Shown: positions 9,934 to 19,622, counted from the first letter of the stretch. The stretch is DNA of 64,000 bases from Flammeovirgaceae bacterium UBA6059 (GCA_002435755.1 DIYH01000035.1:62001-126000); one strand, 5' to 3'. Numbers and translations: made by a program. Notes: a model not told the origin generated them from the letters alone.

Positions 9934-12042
9934 TCACCTAACAAAGGCAGCTGCTACACCGCCATCAACATTGATAATATTTCCAGTTGATTTGCTCAAA
10001 GAGCCATCCACGAATATCAATACCGCCTTGGCTATGTCTTCACGCTCTAGTATGGCATTTAGAAGCGTTCTCTTTGCATAGTGCGCTGGTAGTTCTTCTA
10101 CAGATATGCCATACGCCTTGGCCCTGCCTTCCGCCCAGCCCTTGCTCCATATGTTGGAACCTTTGATTACTGCGTCAGGGTTGACCGTGTTCACCCGAAT
10201 GCCATCCGCACCAAGTTCTGCCGCCAATAGACGGGTCATATGGGTTTGTGAAGCCTTTGCAGATCCATAGCCTAGATTATTGGGACCTGAGACCAATGCA
10301 TTTTTGCTGGCAACATTGACGATATCTCCTCCAAGCCCTTGCTTTCGCAACACCTCTACTCCAGCCTTTGCGGTAAGAAAAGTGCCTTTAACAAGAACGT
10401 CTTGCAGTAAATCCCAGTCCTTCTCCGTGGTATCCGTCAGAGATTTAGAAGTTGCGATCCCGGCATTGTTGACAATGATATCTACTCCACCAAACTCCAA
10501 GGCGGCCTTATCAAATGCCGCTTCTACTGAATCAGCTGAGGTCACGTCCATTTCCGCGTAGGTAGACGTGTCTCTTGCAAAACCATCTGATGCTTCTTTG
10601 AGACGCTCTTCCTCTATATCTGTAATCACAACACACGCCCCATTCGCGACCATCAGTTTGGCGATCTCCAAGCCTATACCACCACCAGAGCCGGTTATTA
10701 AGACAACTTTTCGCGATAGCGACTTTTCCTTTGGCATCCGCTGTAGCTTGGCTTCTTCTAACAGCCAATACTCTATATCGAAGGCCTCCTGAAGCGGTAG
10801 GGCCACATATTCAGAGACTGCCTCCGCACCTTTCATGACGTTGATGGCATTGAGGTAAAATTCATTGGCTACACGCGCCGTTTGCTTGTTTTTAGCAAAG
10901 GAGAACATACCCACGCCTGACCATATGATGATCACCGGATTGTTATCACGAATAGCCGGTGAATTAGACCGCTTGCAGCTTTCGTAGTACTCATTATAGT
11001 AATTGCGATAGTCCACCCACTGTTGCTCAATTTTAGACTTGATCGCATCCCCATCACTCAAGTCTGCATCCTTTGGTAGCTCCAGTACAAGAGGCCTGAT
11101 TTTGGTTCTTAAAAAATGGTCGGGACAGCTCGTGCCTAGTGGCGCCAGCTTGTCAATATCGATGCTGTTGGCAAATTCCAGTATTCTTTCATCATCACTA
11201 AAGTGCCCGACCATCAGCTGGTTGGATGAGCACAAGCCTCTAAGGATCGGCGCGATTTTAGCTGCCTGTTTGTGTCGTTTTTCTTTGTCAAGCGAACTGA
11301 CCCGGCTACCGCCAAACACAGGACGTTTTTTTCCGTAGTGCTCCTGGAGATACTCTGATGCCTTTTCGATAGTCTCCAAAGAGTTGATATAACATTCGTA
11401 AGCATCATCAGCCCAAGTAAACAAGCCGTGTCCACCGAGGTATAATCCTTTAAGATTAGGGTTATCATTAACAGCAGCTTCCAGTTTTAGCGATAGATCA
11501 AAGCCCGGCTTCTGCCACGGTATCCAGACAAAGTCATCTCCATAGATCTCTTTCATAATGGATTCCCCCTCTTTGGAAGCGGCGATTGCGATAGCAGCAT
11601 CCGGGTGCAGATGGTCGATATGCTTGTAGGGCAACATCGCATGGAGTGGCGTATCTATCGACGGTGCTTTGGAGTTAAGATCGTAAATGCAGTGATTAAA
11701 CAGTTGTACCATCTCATCTTCAAACTCAAGACCCCCGTACACATTTTTCAGTGCTCTCAACTTTTCAACATATAAACCTGCCAGACCCGACTTGGTAAGT
11801 GTTCCAATATCGCCACCAGACCCTTTGACATACATGACCTCCACCTGTTGCCCTGTCAGAGGGTCCTTTTCCATCGTCTTGCAACTTGTATTACCCCCAC
11901 CATAGTTGGTGATTCTCAGGTCACTCCCTAGGATGTTGGATCGGTATAATAAAAGAGCTACCTCATCACCTTCCAGTGCAAGTGCCTTTTGATCGTCCCA
12001 GAGGTAATCGACGTGTTTATATTGCCTGATTGTAGTTTCCAT
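9934..12042 (-). CDS. rhaEW: Bifunctional L-rhamnulose-1-phosphate aldolase / lactaldehyde dehydrogenase (RhaEW type)
   Basis: A class II aldolase domain (about residues 1-400, with YGGGNTSCK, HLHPDAAIAI and YLGGHGLFTWA) is fused to a short-chain dehydrogenase domain (about 435-702). The dehydrogenase half has LITGSGGGIGLEIA, NNAGIA and the YGSAK active site. The aldolase half splits L-rhamnulose-1-phosphate into dihydroxyacetone phosphate and L-lactaldehyde; the dehydrogenase half oxidises the aldehyde to L-lactate. I choose ATG at 12042 (METTIRQYKHVDYLWDD), because family members begin close to KHVxYLWDD; the frame could extend 24 codons to 12114. It is the first gene of the rhamnose operon, divergent from the GntR regulator. 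Confidence 0.92.
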   Translation of the reverse strand: METTIRQYKHVDYLWDDQKALALEGDEVALLLYRSNILGSDLRITNYGGGNTSCKTMEKDPLTGQQVEVMYVKGSGGDIGTLTKSGLAGLYVEKLRALKNVYGGLEFEDEMVQLFNHCIYDLNSKAPSIDTPLHAMLPYKHIDHLHPDAAIAIAASKEGESIMKEIYGDDFVWIPWQKPGFDLSLKLEAAVNDNPNLKGLYLGGHGLFTWADDAYECYINSLETIEKASEYLQEHYGKKRPVFGGSRVSSLDKEKRHKQAAKIAPILRGLCSSNQLMVGHFSDDERILEFANSIDIDKLAPLGTSCPDHFLRTKIRPLVLELPKDADLSDGDAIKSKIEQQWVDYRNYYNEYYESCKRSNSPAIRDNNPVIIIWSGVGMFSFAKNKQTARVANEFYLNAINVMKGAEAVSEYVALPLQEAFDIEYWLLEEAKLQRMPKEKSLSRKVVLITGSGGGIGLEIAKLMVANGACVVITDIEEERLKEASDGFARDTSTYAEMDVTSADSVEAAFDKAALEFGGVDIIVNNAGIATSKSLTDTTEKDWDLLQDVLVKGTFLTAKAGVEVLRKQGLGGDIVNVASKNALVSGPNNLGYGSAKASQTHMTRLLAAELGADGIRVNTVNPDAVIKGSNIWSKGWAEGRAKAYGISVEELPAHYAKRTLLNAILEREDIAKAVLIFVDGSLSKSTGNIINVDGGVAAAFVR

Positions 12043-12125
12043 TTCACAAAGGTTGTTAAGTTTATTAATGTCCGTCCAAAAATGGTGTTTAATGTAAGTT
12101 AGACCGTCCTGCACCTACTTGGTTC

Positions 12126-12152
12126 GAAAAATGGTATACTATTGTATTTTTC
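12126..12152. promoter_or_regulatory. Candidate operator in the rhamnose divergent promoter region
   Basis: GAAAAAT (12126-12132) and ATTTTTC (12146-12152) are exact inverted repeats around an AT-rich centre containing GTATAC. It lies in the 142-bp divergent interval between the aldolase/dehydrogenase gene and the GntR regulator, where both promoters must be. Assigning it to the GntR protein is inference. Confidence 0.35.
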
Positions 12153-12184
12153 AGGATGAATGCCACTAAGACCAGAAGAGATAA

Positions 12185-13222
12185 ATGAACCAGAGCAAAT
12201 TGTTACTTCATCTAAATGAGGCGTCTAGCGAACCTAAATACAAACAGATAGCTCAAAGCATCATTGAGAACATTGAGACCGGTCAAGTAAAGCCGGGTTA
12301 TCAACTTCCCTCTATCACACAGCTCAGCATTGACTACCTCGTATCCAGGGATACTGTTGAAAAAGCCTACAAAATCCTGCGCAATCAAGGTGTTATAGAG
12401 TCAGTAAAGGGCAAAGGCTTCTATGTGCTTATCTCATCACCGAAATCCAAACTTCGGATTTTTGTACTCTTCAATAAGCTCAGCTCTTACAAAAAGGTGA
12501 TCTACAATACCCTTGCATATGAACTTCGAGACAAAGCCAATCTCGAACTATTTGTCTATCACTGTAATCTTGACCTGTTCGAAAGCTACATTAATGATAA
12601 AGTCGGTAGGTATAACTACTATGTCATCATGTCTCACTTTGATACGCCCGATAAGGCAAGAATCGCTAATGCAATTAATAAAATCCATCCTGATAAGCTT
12701 ATCCTTCTGGATAATATCGTAGAGGGTGTGGACCGTTTTAGAGGCGCAGTGTATCAAGATTTCAAGGCTGATATTTATGAAGCACTTACTGAGGGTTTGC
12801 CGCAGTTAGAGAAGTATAAGAAGCTAACTTTTGTATTCCCGGAAAACGTGCCCTATCCCTACCCTAGGCATATCGTGCTAGGCTTCAAAAGGTTTTGCGC
12901 TATACATCACTTCGACTATGAGGTGCTCAGTGAGCTTAAAGCTGAGCACACTATCGAGAAAGGCACTGCGTACCTATTGATCGAGGAGAATGACTTAGCA
13001 GAATTAATCAAAAAGATCAGAGCCCAGGGTTTGGTTATTGCCAAGGACATAGGCATCATCTCTTATAATGATACCCCGCTTAAAGAAGTATTGCTTGAGG
13101 GCATTTCTGTGGTGACCACAGACTTTCAGCAACTGGGCGCCAGTACAGCTAAGATTGTTTTGCATCAACTGAAGGGTGAGATCAAGAATGACTTCAAGTT
13201 AATATTGCGCAATACGCTGTAG
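12185..13222 (+). CDS. GntR-family transcriptional regulator with a LacI-like sugar-sensor domain
   Basis: The 345 residues comprise an N-terminal GntR winged helix-turn-helix (about 12-80: KYKQIAQSIIENIETGQVKP, then LSIDYLVSRDTVEKAYKIL and the wing GVIESVKGKGFYV). A periplasmic-binding-protein-like domain follows (about 90-340), ending in GISVVTTDFQQLGASTAKIVL, as in LacI-type sensors. This combination usually senses a sugar or sugar phosphate. It is transcribed away from the rhamnose catabolic operon and just ahead of a permease gene, so it most likely controls both. Rhamnose or rhamnulose-1-phosphate as effector is an inference. Confidence 0.88.
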   Translation: MNQSKLLLHLNEASSEPKYKQIAQSIIENIETGQVKPGYQLPSITQLSIDYLVSRDTVEKAYKILRNQGVIESVKGKGFYVLISSPKSKLRIFVLFNKLSSYKKVIYNTLAYELRDKANLELFVYHCNLDLFESYINDKVGRYNYYVIMSHFDTPDKARIANAINKIHPDKLILLDNIVEGVDRFRGAVYQDFKADIYEALTEGLPQLEKYKKLTFVFPENVPYPYPRHIVLGFKRFCAIHHFDYEVLSELKAEHTIEKGTAYLLIEENDLAELIKKIRAQGLVIAKDIGIISYNDTPLKEVLLEGISVVTTDFQQLGASTAKIVLHQLKGEIKNDFKLILRNTL

Positions 13223-13296
13223 TAGCGGGATAGTGCAGGATAATGGCTTGGGCCAACAGGCTTATATTCCGCGCTTCAAGACTTAATCCTTTCTCC

Positions 13297-14694
13297 ATGT
13301 CAAGTGAAGTTGCAGACAACAAGCCCCAGGAATTCGAACGAGAGCCCGTACCTACCCATCATCTCAAAAGTTGGAAGAGTTTTCTCGGTATGTACGCTGG
13401 GGAGCATGCTGCGGGCACGGAGTTCATGATTGGACCGCTTTTCCTTACTACCGGCGTAAGTGCTTTTGACTTGATCGTCGGGTTGCTCCTGGGCAATTTC
13501 ATGGCTGTACTGAGCTGGCGCTACCTGACCGCAGAAATCGCCGTAAAACAGCGATTGACCCTTTATTATCAGCTAGAAAAGATCTGTGGTAAGAACTTAG
13601 TTTCTTTATACAACATTGCTAACGGTATACTTTTTTGTTTTCTGGCCGGTTCGATGATCACGGTCTCTGCTACGGCGGTCGGGGTTCCTTTTGATATGGA
13701 GATGCCTAAGCTGACGGATACCTTACCCAACAGTACAACATGGGTGATTATAGTCCTCTGCGTTGGGGCGGTCATTGCGCTCATTGCAGCTAAAGGCTAT
13801 AACACGGTAGCCAAGGCCGCCAACTGGATGTCACCGCTTATTGTATTGGGATTCATATTAGCCGGTATTGTTGCCCTTAATGATCTCAACATTAGATCAT
13901 TCAATGACTTCTGGAACATCTGGGGGGAAGGCCAAGATCCTTTTCCTGGCCAGATCAAGTTTTCTTTTTGGCATGTTGTTCTCTGGTCATGGTTTTGCAA
14001 TGGCGCTATGCACATCGGCATGTCTGATTTGTCAGTATTCAGGTTCGCGAGGAATGCTTCCAGTGGCTGGACCACCGCAGCAGCCATGTATGTCGGGCAC
14101 TATATGGCATGGATCTCTGCTTCACTTCTGTATGCGGTATACCTTCAGTCACCAGAGGCTATCACTTTACTCTCTACAAGACATGCCCCAACCGTAGCAC
14201 CAGGACCTATGGCCTATAATGCACTCGGGGTGTTTGGGATCTTGGTGGTAGTTATGGCTGGTTGGACTACTGCCAATCCCACAATATACCGGGCAGGGTT
14301 GGCATTCCAATCTATCTTCCCAAAGGCCTCTACATCTACCGTAACAATTGTTGCCGGAGTTGTTGCTACGATAGCCGGTCTCTTTCCAGCTATTGCCATG
14401 AAGCTCCTGGATTTTGTAGCCCTCTATGGTTTTATATTATCACCTGTTGGGGCGATCATCATTGTAGAGTTATATCTACTACCCAAAGTTGGCATTGCAC
14501 CTAATTGGGCTGAGCGCACGGGTATTAACTTCAACTGGTCAGTCATGTTCTCGTGGGCAATTAGCGTTGGTCTATGTTATACTATCTCGGTATTCGCAGG
14601 CGTGTTTCTTTCTTTTCTAGTCCTTCCAGCGTGGATAGGGTGCGGGTTGATTTACTTTTTGATGAAGAAGTCATCAAAGCACGATTACAACTAG
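13297..14694 (+). CDS. NCS1-like multispanning permease, candidate rhamnose-pathway transporter
   Basis: The protein has about 12 hydrophobic segments over 465 residues and resembles NCS1-type permeases (purine/cytosine family): WKSFLGMYAGEHAAGTEF before helix 1, then GLLLGNFMAVLSWR, and later GWTTANPTIYRAGLAFQ. I start at ATG 13297 (MSSEVADNKPQEF). An earlier ATG at 13243 adds 18 residues that look unrelated to the family, and neither has a clear ribosome-binding site. It follows the GntR regulator by 74 bp on the same strand, suggesting co-transcription. NCS1 members normally move nucleobases or related compounds, so import of rhamnose is proposed only from location. Confidence 0.75.
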   Translation: MSSEVADNKPQEFEREPVPTHHLKSWKSFLGMYAGEHAAGTEFMIGPLFLTTGVSAFDLIVGLLLGNFMAVLSWRYLTAEIAVKQRLTLYYQLEKICGKNLVSLYNIANGILFCFLAGSMITVSATAVGVPFDMEMPKLTDTLPNSTTWVIIVLCVGAVIALIAAKGYNTVAKAANWMSPLIVLGFILAGIVALNDLNIRSFNDFWNIWGEGQDPFPGQIKFSFWHVVLWSWFCNGAMHIGMSDLSVFRFARNASSGWTTAAAMYVGHYMAWISASLLYAVYLQSPEAITLLSTRHAPTVAPGPMAYNALGVFGILVVVMAGWTTANPTIYRAGLAFQSIFPKASTSTVTIVAGVVATIAGLFPAIAMKLLDFVALYGFILSPVGAIIIVELYLLPKVGIAPNWAERTGINFNWSVMFSWAISVGLCYTISVFAGVFLSFLVLPAWIGCGLIYFLMKKSSKHDYN

Positions 14695-15041
14695 CTAGCT
14701 AGTTCAGTTAGGCATTTTAGACCATTGAGTTTACGCATATACCAAGTGGAGCTTTCCCAACAAGAGCACCGCAGGACTGCTTTTGTATTATGCTCAACTC
14801 TGTTTTCATTCATTTCTACTTTTTTGAGCTGTTTTTTGACAAATGGGAAGAATTTCTCAACATTGTCTCAACTTATCTGAGAAAAAGATGAGAAGCCAAC
14901 ATATTCTTGCCATCTTTTGTCTGCGTAAATTTTTCTCAGATAAGGACTGACCTTATATGTCAATTAAAGGCAGATTTCCGACATAACAAACGTATCATGT
15001 GGAATGCATAGTTTTGTTAGAGTTGAAAGCATAATAAGGAA
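14695..15041. other. Intergenic region between permease and susD 3' ends, with inverted repeats
   Basis: The permease (plus strand) and susD (minus strand) converge here, so both transcripts must terminate in this interval. The permease stop codon sits inside a perfect 16-bp palindrome at 14689-14704 with a CTAGCTAGCTAG core. Further on is the 15-bp inverted repeat described separately. No gene is visible. Confidence 0.55.
14872..14944. terminator. 15-bp perfect inverted repeat between convergent genes, possible bidirectional terminator
   Basis: CTTATCTGAGAAAAA (14872-14886) is exactly complementary to TTTTTCTCAGATAAG (14930-14944), with 43 bases between. An alternative shorter pairing, AAAAGATG (14883-14890) with CATCTTTT (14911-14918), competes with the inner part. 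Its position between converging genes suits a terminator, but the long loop and lack of a clean U-run leave that uncertain. Confidence 0.4.
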
Positions 15042-16526
15042 TCAATAACCTTCATTCTGCTGTAGGCCCTCTGATATTTCTACTTGTACCAAGGGTTTAG
15101 GGAGAAAGTAATCGCTTCTTGTTATACCACTGTGTATGCTGTCGTTAACTGCCTCTACTAACTCTCTTCTGGTAAGGTCAAACCAGCGATTAGCCTCAAA
15201 GGCCAGCTCCCAGTTGCGTTCATCAAGTACAGCTCTATCAAACTGGTCTGAGGCTAAGCCGTCAAGATCAACCTCAGGGCTAGGGCTAGCGGGATCGAGC
15301 CCAGCCGCTCTTCTGCGTACACTATTGAGCGCCTCGTAAGCAGGTGCTGAAGCCCCCCCATTAGCAAGGTTGTCAGCTTCTGCAAACAATAGCAGCACAT
15401 CAGCATACCTGAGGATCGGGAAGAAACCATCACCCTCACTGGGACATGTAGTCGCCTCAAACGGGCAAATATCACCAGCATCCCTGTACTTAGCTACAAA
15501 AGGATGTCCGGGGAATCCCCCGGGCACGTTTACCTCTGACCAATGATTGCCCGTGCTAAAAGTGAGTGTAAATGAAGCATCTTTCCTAGGCCCCTCAGGG
15601 AAAGCATTTAGAAACCTCTCCTCTGAGTACCAGTCCCCCCATCCACCGTCCTCAGGGTGTCTGGTAGCCCGATGATGTAAACTAGCATTGGCAGATCCCG
15701 CAGTACTGATCCCGTGTAGGTTAAAAATGAACTCACTATTGGTGAACTTATTATTGGACCTCCATAGCGTGGAGAAATCATCTTCAAGAAAATATTTGCC
15801 TGCCAGTTCACCATTGATCAGTTCTGCCGCTTTATCCCTGGCCAAAGCATAATGCGACGTACCCAAGTTGAGCGGCCAGCCAGCCATCGTGATATAGACT
15901 TTTGCCAGTAGTGCCTTTGCGGCTCCTTTAGTGGGTCGTGCAGAGAAATCACCGAAACTCAACGGAAGTAAGCCCTCTGCTATCAATAGATCAGCCACAA
16001 TGAAATCATATATCTCTTGCAACGTGGCTTGAGGAACTTCACCTGCACTGGCCTGATTATCAAAAGTAATGAGTTGTATCTCACCAAACCATCGCGTTAG
16101 GTAGAAGTAATTGAGTGCTCTAATAAACCTGGCCTGCCCTTCGACCTGATCCCGAGATTCCGTTTGAGGGATATTGTCAATGTTACCAATAATGTTATTG
16201 GCATTGTTAATCGACTTGTACAGCACAGTCCACATCGTCGAGATAGCACCACTACCCGGCTCTGCACGAAACTCATCAAACATGGCGAAGATGCCGGCGT
16301 TCGCATCAACATCCTCTCCTCCAGCGGTCATCACTATAGGCCAATCAAAGTCAAAACCATTGAACCCTCCAAAAAGTGGACTGTAAAGACCTACAGCCGC
16401 AGATTCAAGGTCTTTCTGTGTTTTGTACAAACTCGCCACAGTCAGCTGACCTGGGGTGACCTCTTCAAGGTCAACACAGGAGCCCATTAGAAAAAACGCC
16501 AGGAATAGACTGATTACTCTGCTCAT
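15042..16526 (-). CDS. SusD/RagB-family outer-membrane glycan-binding lipoprotein
   Basis: This is the SusD partner of the adjacent SusC, capping the receptor at the cell surface and binding glycan. The 494 residues start with a lipoprotein signal (VISLFLAFFLMGSC, acylated Cys near residue 17). TPR-like helices follow, e.g. LESAAVGLYSPLFGG, INNANNIIGNID and QARFIRALNYFYLTRWFG. The C-terminal SusD region includes RYADVLLLFAEADNLANGG and LDERNWELAFEANRWFDLTRR. I choose ATG at 16526, 10 bp after the susC stop; the frame extends to a TTG inside susC that is unlikely to be used. It is the last gene of the minus-strand locus. Confidence 0.93.
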   Translation of the reverse strand: MSRVISLFLAFFLMGSCVDLEEVTPGQLTVASLYKTQKDLESAAVGLYSPLFGGFNGFDFDWPIVMTAGGEDVDANAGIFAMFDEFRAEPGSGAISTMWTVLYKSINNANNIIGNIDNIPQTESRDQVEGQARFIRALNYFYLTRWFGEIQLITFDNQASAGEVPQATLQEIYDFIVADLLIAEGLLPLSFGDFSARPTKGAAKALLAKVYITMAGWPLNLGTSHYALARDKAAELINGELAGKYFLEDDFSTLWRSNNKFTNSEFIFNLHGISTAGSANASLHHRATRHPEDGGWGDWYSEERFLNAFPEGPRKDASFTLTFSTGNHWSEVNVPGGFPGHPFVAKYRDAGDICPFEATTCPSEGDGFFPILRYADVLLLFAEADNLANGGASAPAYEALNSVRRRAAGLDPASPSPEVDLDGLASDQFDRAVLDERNWELAFEANRWFDLTRRELVEAVNDSIHSGITRSDYFLPKPLVQVEISEGLQQNEGY

Positions 16527-16536
16527 CGATTTCTTA

Positions 16537-19500
16537 TTAAAAGCCAATGTTGAATCCCAATGTATAGATCTTCTGCGCTGGATAGTTGGCCAGATCTACC
16601 CCGGTAATCAGATCACTACTTGATCTCGTGCTTTCGGGATCGTACCCGGAATAGTTGGTGAACGTAAATAGGTTGAAACCTGAAACATACACTCTGAAAG
16701 AGGTAAGGCTGATTCTTTCCAAAACAGACGCTGGAAGTGAATATCCAATGGATATGTTTTTTATCCTTAAGTAAGAAGCGTCTTCCAGGAACCTATCGGA
16801 ATTGGGGATTGAGTAAGTAGCCTCTCCTATCCGAGATGGAATATCTGTGTCAGGATTGAGCGGCGACCATCGATCCTGCAACTCCACACCTGTACCACCC
16901 AAAACCCTCAACCTGGACAGGTTAAGCTTATCCAGTCCATGAACACCCTGTATGAAAATATTGAAGTCGAAATTCTTGTAGCTAAGTGTATTGTTCCACC
17001 CATAGGAGAAATCGGGCTGTGAGGTACCAAGAAAAACCCTGTCCTGATCATTGATCAGCGTATCTCCATTGAGATCCACCGCCTTGGGAGATCCGGGAAT
17101 CGCACCATATAAGGCGGCTTCTTCTGCCTCGTCTAATTGCCAAACCCCATCAAACTGAACCCCTCTAAACTGACCAACCGGCTGACCTACTTTAAGCCAT
17201 AGATAGTTATCAAAACCTGGAAAACCCACGGTATTGGCATCACCAAGGGTCAACTCATCCAATCCATCGAAGAGCTCAAGCACTTTGTTTCTATTCCTTG
17301 CGAAGTTTAAGGAAGTCTCCCATACAAAGGCCTTATCGATCGGGACAGCATCGACCAATAACTCCATACCTCTGTTTTCTACAGACCCTACATTTTGAAA
17401 CTGGATCTGTGAACCCGATGATTGGGGTACCGGTAGCTCAAAGAGCAAGTCATGAGTAGTCTTGACATAATAGTCAAAAGTCAGGTTGAGCAACCCATTG
17501 AATAGCCCGGTATTGACACCAATGTTGAGCTGTCTTGTAGTCTCCCACTGCAGGTCGGGATTGGACAGGCGATCAGCGATCCCAACGCCAGGAGATAGCA
17601 CATTACCCTGTACCGGATAGGTGAAATCATCCCCAATCAGGCCGATAGAACCTGCCGGAGGGATAGCTTGATTGCCGGTAGCGCCATAGCTAGCCCTAAC
17701 CTTTAAGTCATTCACACTACTCCTCAGAGGAGCAAAGAATGCCTCATTTGAAACATTCCAACCCAGAGCAACTGAAGGAAAGAATGCCCATTTCTGGTTA
17801 GCGCCAAAAACGGAAGAGGCATCCCAACGCGAAGAAAACGTCACTAAGAGACGATCCGCAAAACCATAGTTAAATCTGGTCATGTAAGATCTAAGAGTTC
17901 TCACATTTCTGAAAGAAGAGGGTGGTGAAGGGTTCTCTCCCAAGCCGAGGTTGTCAAAACCTACGGCATCACTCAGGAAGCCCTGCGTTCTGATAGCGCT
18001 TCCATTGCTCTCTTCATATTGCTCTTCAAACAGTGCAGTAATGTCAAAGTTATGATTCGAACTGAAGTTAGCTTTATAGTTGAGGAAGTAAGAGGCTTGC
18101 AAAAACATATCTCTGTTGTTCTCTACCGAAGCGAACTCTGATCCGTCTATTTGTGTGGGCCGGTTGTTCCTATATTCGCCCCGCTCTCTATCGTCAAACT
18201 TCGCTGCACCTCGCACATTGATGGATAGTCCATTGAAGAACTCGTAGGTGAGTTGGGTATTAAATGAAGAATTTAGATTGATGTCTTCAATGATCGGTTC
18301 GACGGCCAGGGCGACCGGATTGAAGCTGGTATTAGGTCCTACTTCGGGATCAGAATCAGGAAGTGTGTAAAACTTCCCTGCCTCATCAAGAAAAACAGCG
18401 TCTGTCGGAGACCATGTAAGGGCTGAATTAATGGCCTCTGTCGATCCGGGGTTGTCCTCTGATCTGCTAAACGAAGTTCTCAAGTCAATCTTAAACTTAT
18501 CTGTCGGAGCAATCGTAAAGTTCCCTCTAAGCGCGTACCGCGAAAAGTTGTTTCCTTTGATCACTCCCTCTTGGTCCAGCACATCGGTGGTCACCGCATA
18601 ATCCAACTTCTCACTCGAGCCTGAAATGATCAGGTGATGGTTTTGCGCGAAAGCACTTTGAAATATCTCATCCTGCCAGGACGTACCACCATTTTGATCA
18701 AAAAATGCCACTTCTTCGGCTGTAAAAGGCGAGCTGCCTCCCAGCTCGGCAGCATCTTGATTTTGTCTTCTGGCGTACTGTGCGGCATCCAGTAGCTCGA
18801 TAGGTGCACGCACCTCGTGCAAGGCAAAGTAGTTGGAGTAATTCACAGATACCTTTCCCTTCGCACCAGATTTCGTGGTAATCAGGATCGCTCCATTAGC
18901 TCCCTTAGACCCATAGATAGCCAAAGCAGAAGCGTCTTTCAGGACTTCCATCGAGACGATATCATTAGGATGCACCAGGTTCAAGTCTCCATCCTGAAAA
19001 CCGTCAATCACGATAAGAGGTGCATTGTTGCCTAAAAATGAATTTGACCCGCGTATGCGTATTCGAGGTTCGCTATTGGGGGAAGCATTATCGTTTTGTA
19101 TGACTACCCCAGGTGATCGGCCCTGCAGTGCTATATCTGCCCGACTTACCGGTAGATTCATCAGATCATCAGGGTCCACAGAATTGGTAGCGCCGGTAAC
19201 ATCGCTTTTCCTTTGCGTACCATACCCTACTACTACCATTTCCTCCATCGTGAATGCATCAGGCTGCATCTGCAAAGAGTAATCCGAGCGACTGTCAACT
19301 TCAAAAGTAGCGTCAAGGTATCCTACAAATTGCACAACCATGATATCACCTGTGGTCGCCTGTATTTCGAATTTCCCATCGGCATTAGTCACAGTACCGG
19401 ATGTGGTACCTTTTACTTGCACCGTAGCACCCGGAAGTGGCAAGCCTGACTCGTCTGTCACTGTACCAGATATCATCTGCTGGGCAGTAGCTGAAACTGC

Positions 19501-19545
19501 TACGCAGATGATGAACATAAGAAGCGAAAAGAATCTCTTAGCCAT
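16537..19545 (-). CDS. SusC-like TonB-dependent outer-membrane receptor
   Basis: The 1002-residue receptor begins with a signal peptide (MAKRFFSLLMFIICVAVSATA), then a carboxypeptidase-D-like domain (about 23-105) with SGTVTDESGLPLPGATVQVKG. The SusC box VVVGYGTQRKSDVTGA and the plug motif ALAIYGSKGANGAI follow, then the barrel, ending IYTLGFNIGF. It should import oligosaccharides released at the cell surface, with the SusD 10 bp downstream. I choose ATG at 19545; the frame starts with a TTG at 19566 that would add seven residues ahead of a normal leader. The substrate cannot be read from the sequence. The partnering DUF4091 proteins suggest an N-acetylhexosamine-containing glycan. Confidence 0.95.
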   Translation of the reverse strand: MAKRFFSLLMFIICVAVSATAQQMISGTVTDESGLPLPGATVQVKGTTSGTVTNADGKFEIQATTGDIMVVQFVGYLDATFEVDSRSDYSLQMQPDAFTMEEMVVVGYGTQRKSDVTGATNSVDPDDLMNLPVSRADIALQGRSPGVVIQNDNASPNSEPRIRIRGSNSFLGNNAPLIVIDGFQDGDLNLVHPNDIVSMEVLKDASALAIYGSKGANGAILITTKSGAKGKVSVNYSNYFALHEVRAPIELLDAAQYARRQNQDAAELGGSSPFTAEEVAFFDQNGGTSWQDEIFQSAFAQNHHLIISGSSEKLDYAVTTDVLDQEGVIKGNNFSRYALRGNFTIAPTDKFKIDLRTSFSRSEDNPGSTEAINSALTWSPTDAVFLDEAGKFYTLPDSDPEVGPNTSFNPVALAVEPIIEDINLNSSFNTQLTYEFFNGLSINVRGAAKFDDRERGEYRNNRPTQIDGSEFASVENNRDMFLQASYFLNYKANFSSNHNFDITALFEEQYEESNGSAIRTQGFLSDAVGFDNLGLGENPSPPSSFRNVRTLRSYMTRFNYGFADRLLVTFSSRWDASSVFGANQKWAFFPSVALGWNVSNEAFFAPLRSSVNDLKVRASYGATGNQAIPPAGSIGLIGDDFTYPVQGNVLSPGVGIADRLSNPDLQWETTRQLNIGVNTGLFNGLLNLTFDYYVKTTHDLLFELPVPQSSGSQIQFQNVGSVENRGMELLVDAVPIDKAFVWETSLNFARNRNKVLELFDGLDELTLGDANTVGFPGFDNYLWLKVGQPVGQFRGVQFDGVWQLDEAEEAALYGAIPGSPKAVDLNGDTLINDQDRVFLGTSQPDFSYGWNNTLSYKNFDFNIFIQGVHGLDKLNLSRLRVLGGTGVELQDRWSPLNPDTDIPSRIGEATYSIPNSDRFLEDASYLRIKNISIGYSLPASVLERISLTSFRVYVSGFNLFTFTNYSGYDPESTRSSSDLITGVDLANYPAQKIYTLGFNIGF

Positions 19546-19622
19546 TGTGAATGTATTACACCTCAATATTATGACTTAACCATACGAGCGAGGTATCCAT
19601 ATTCATCCATTGAGGGGAGTTA

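Noticed and set aside
14689..14704. Perfect 16-bp palindrome with CTAG repeats over the permease stop codon
   Set aside because: It has no loop, so it cannot form an intrinsic terminator as such; probably a chance CTAG repeat, noted only as context.
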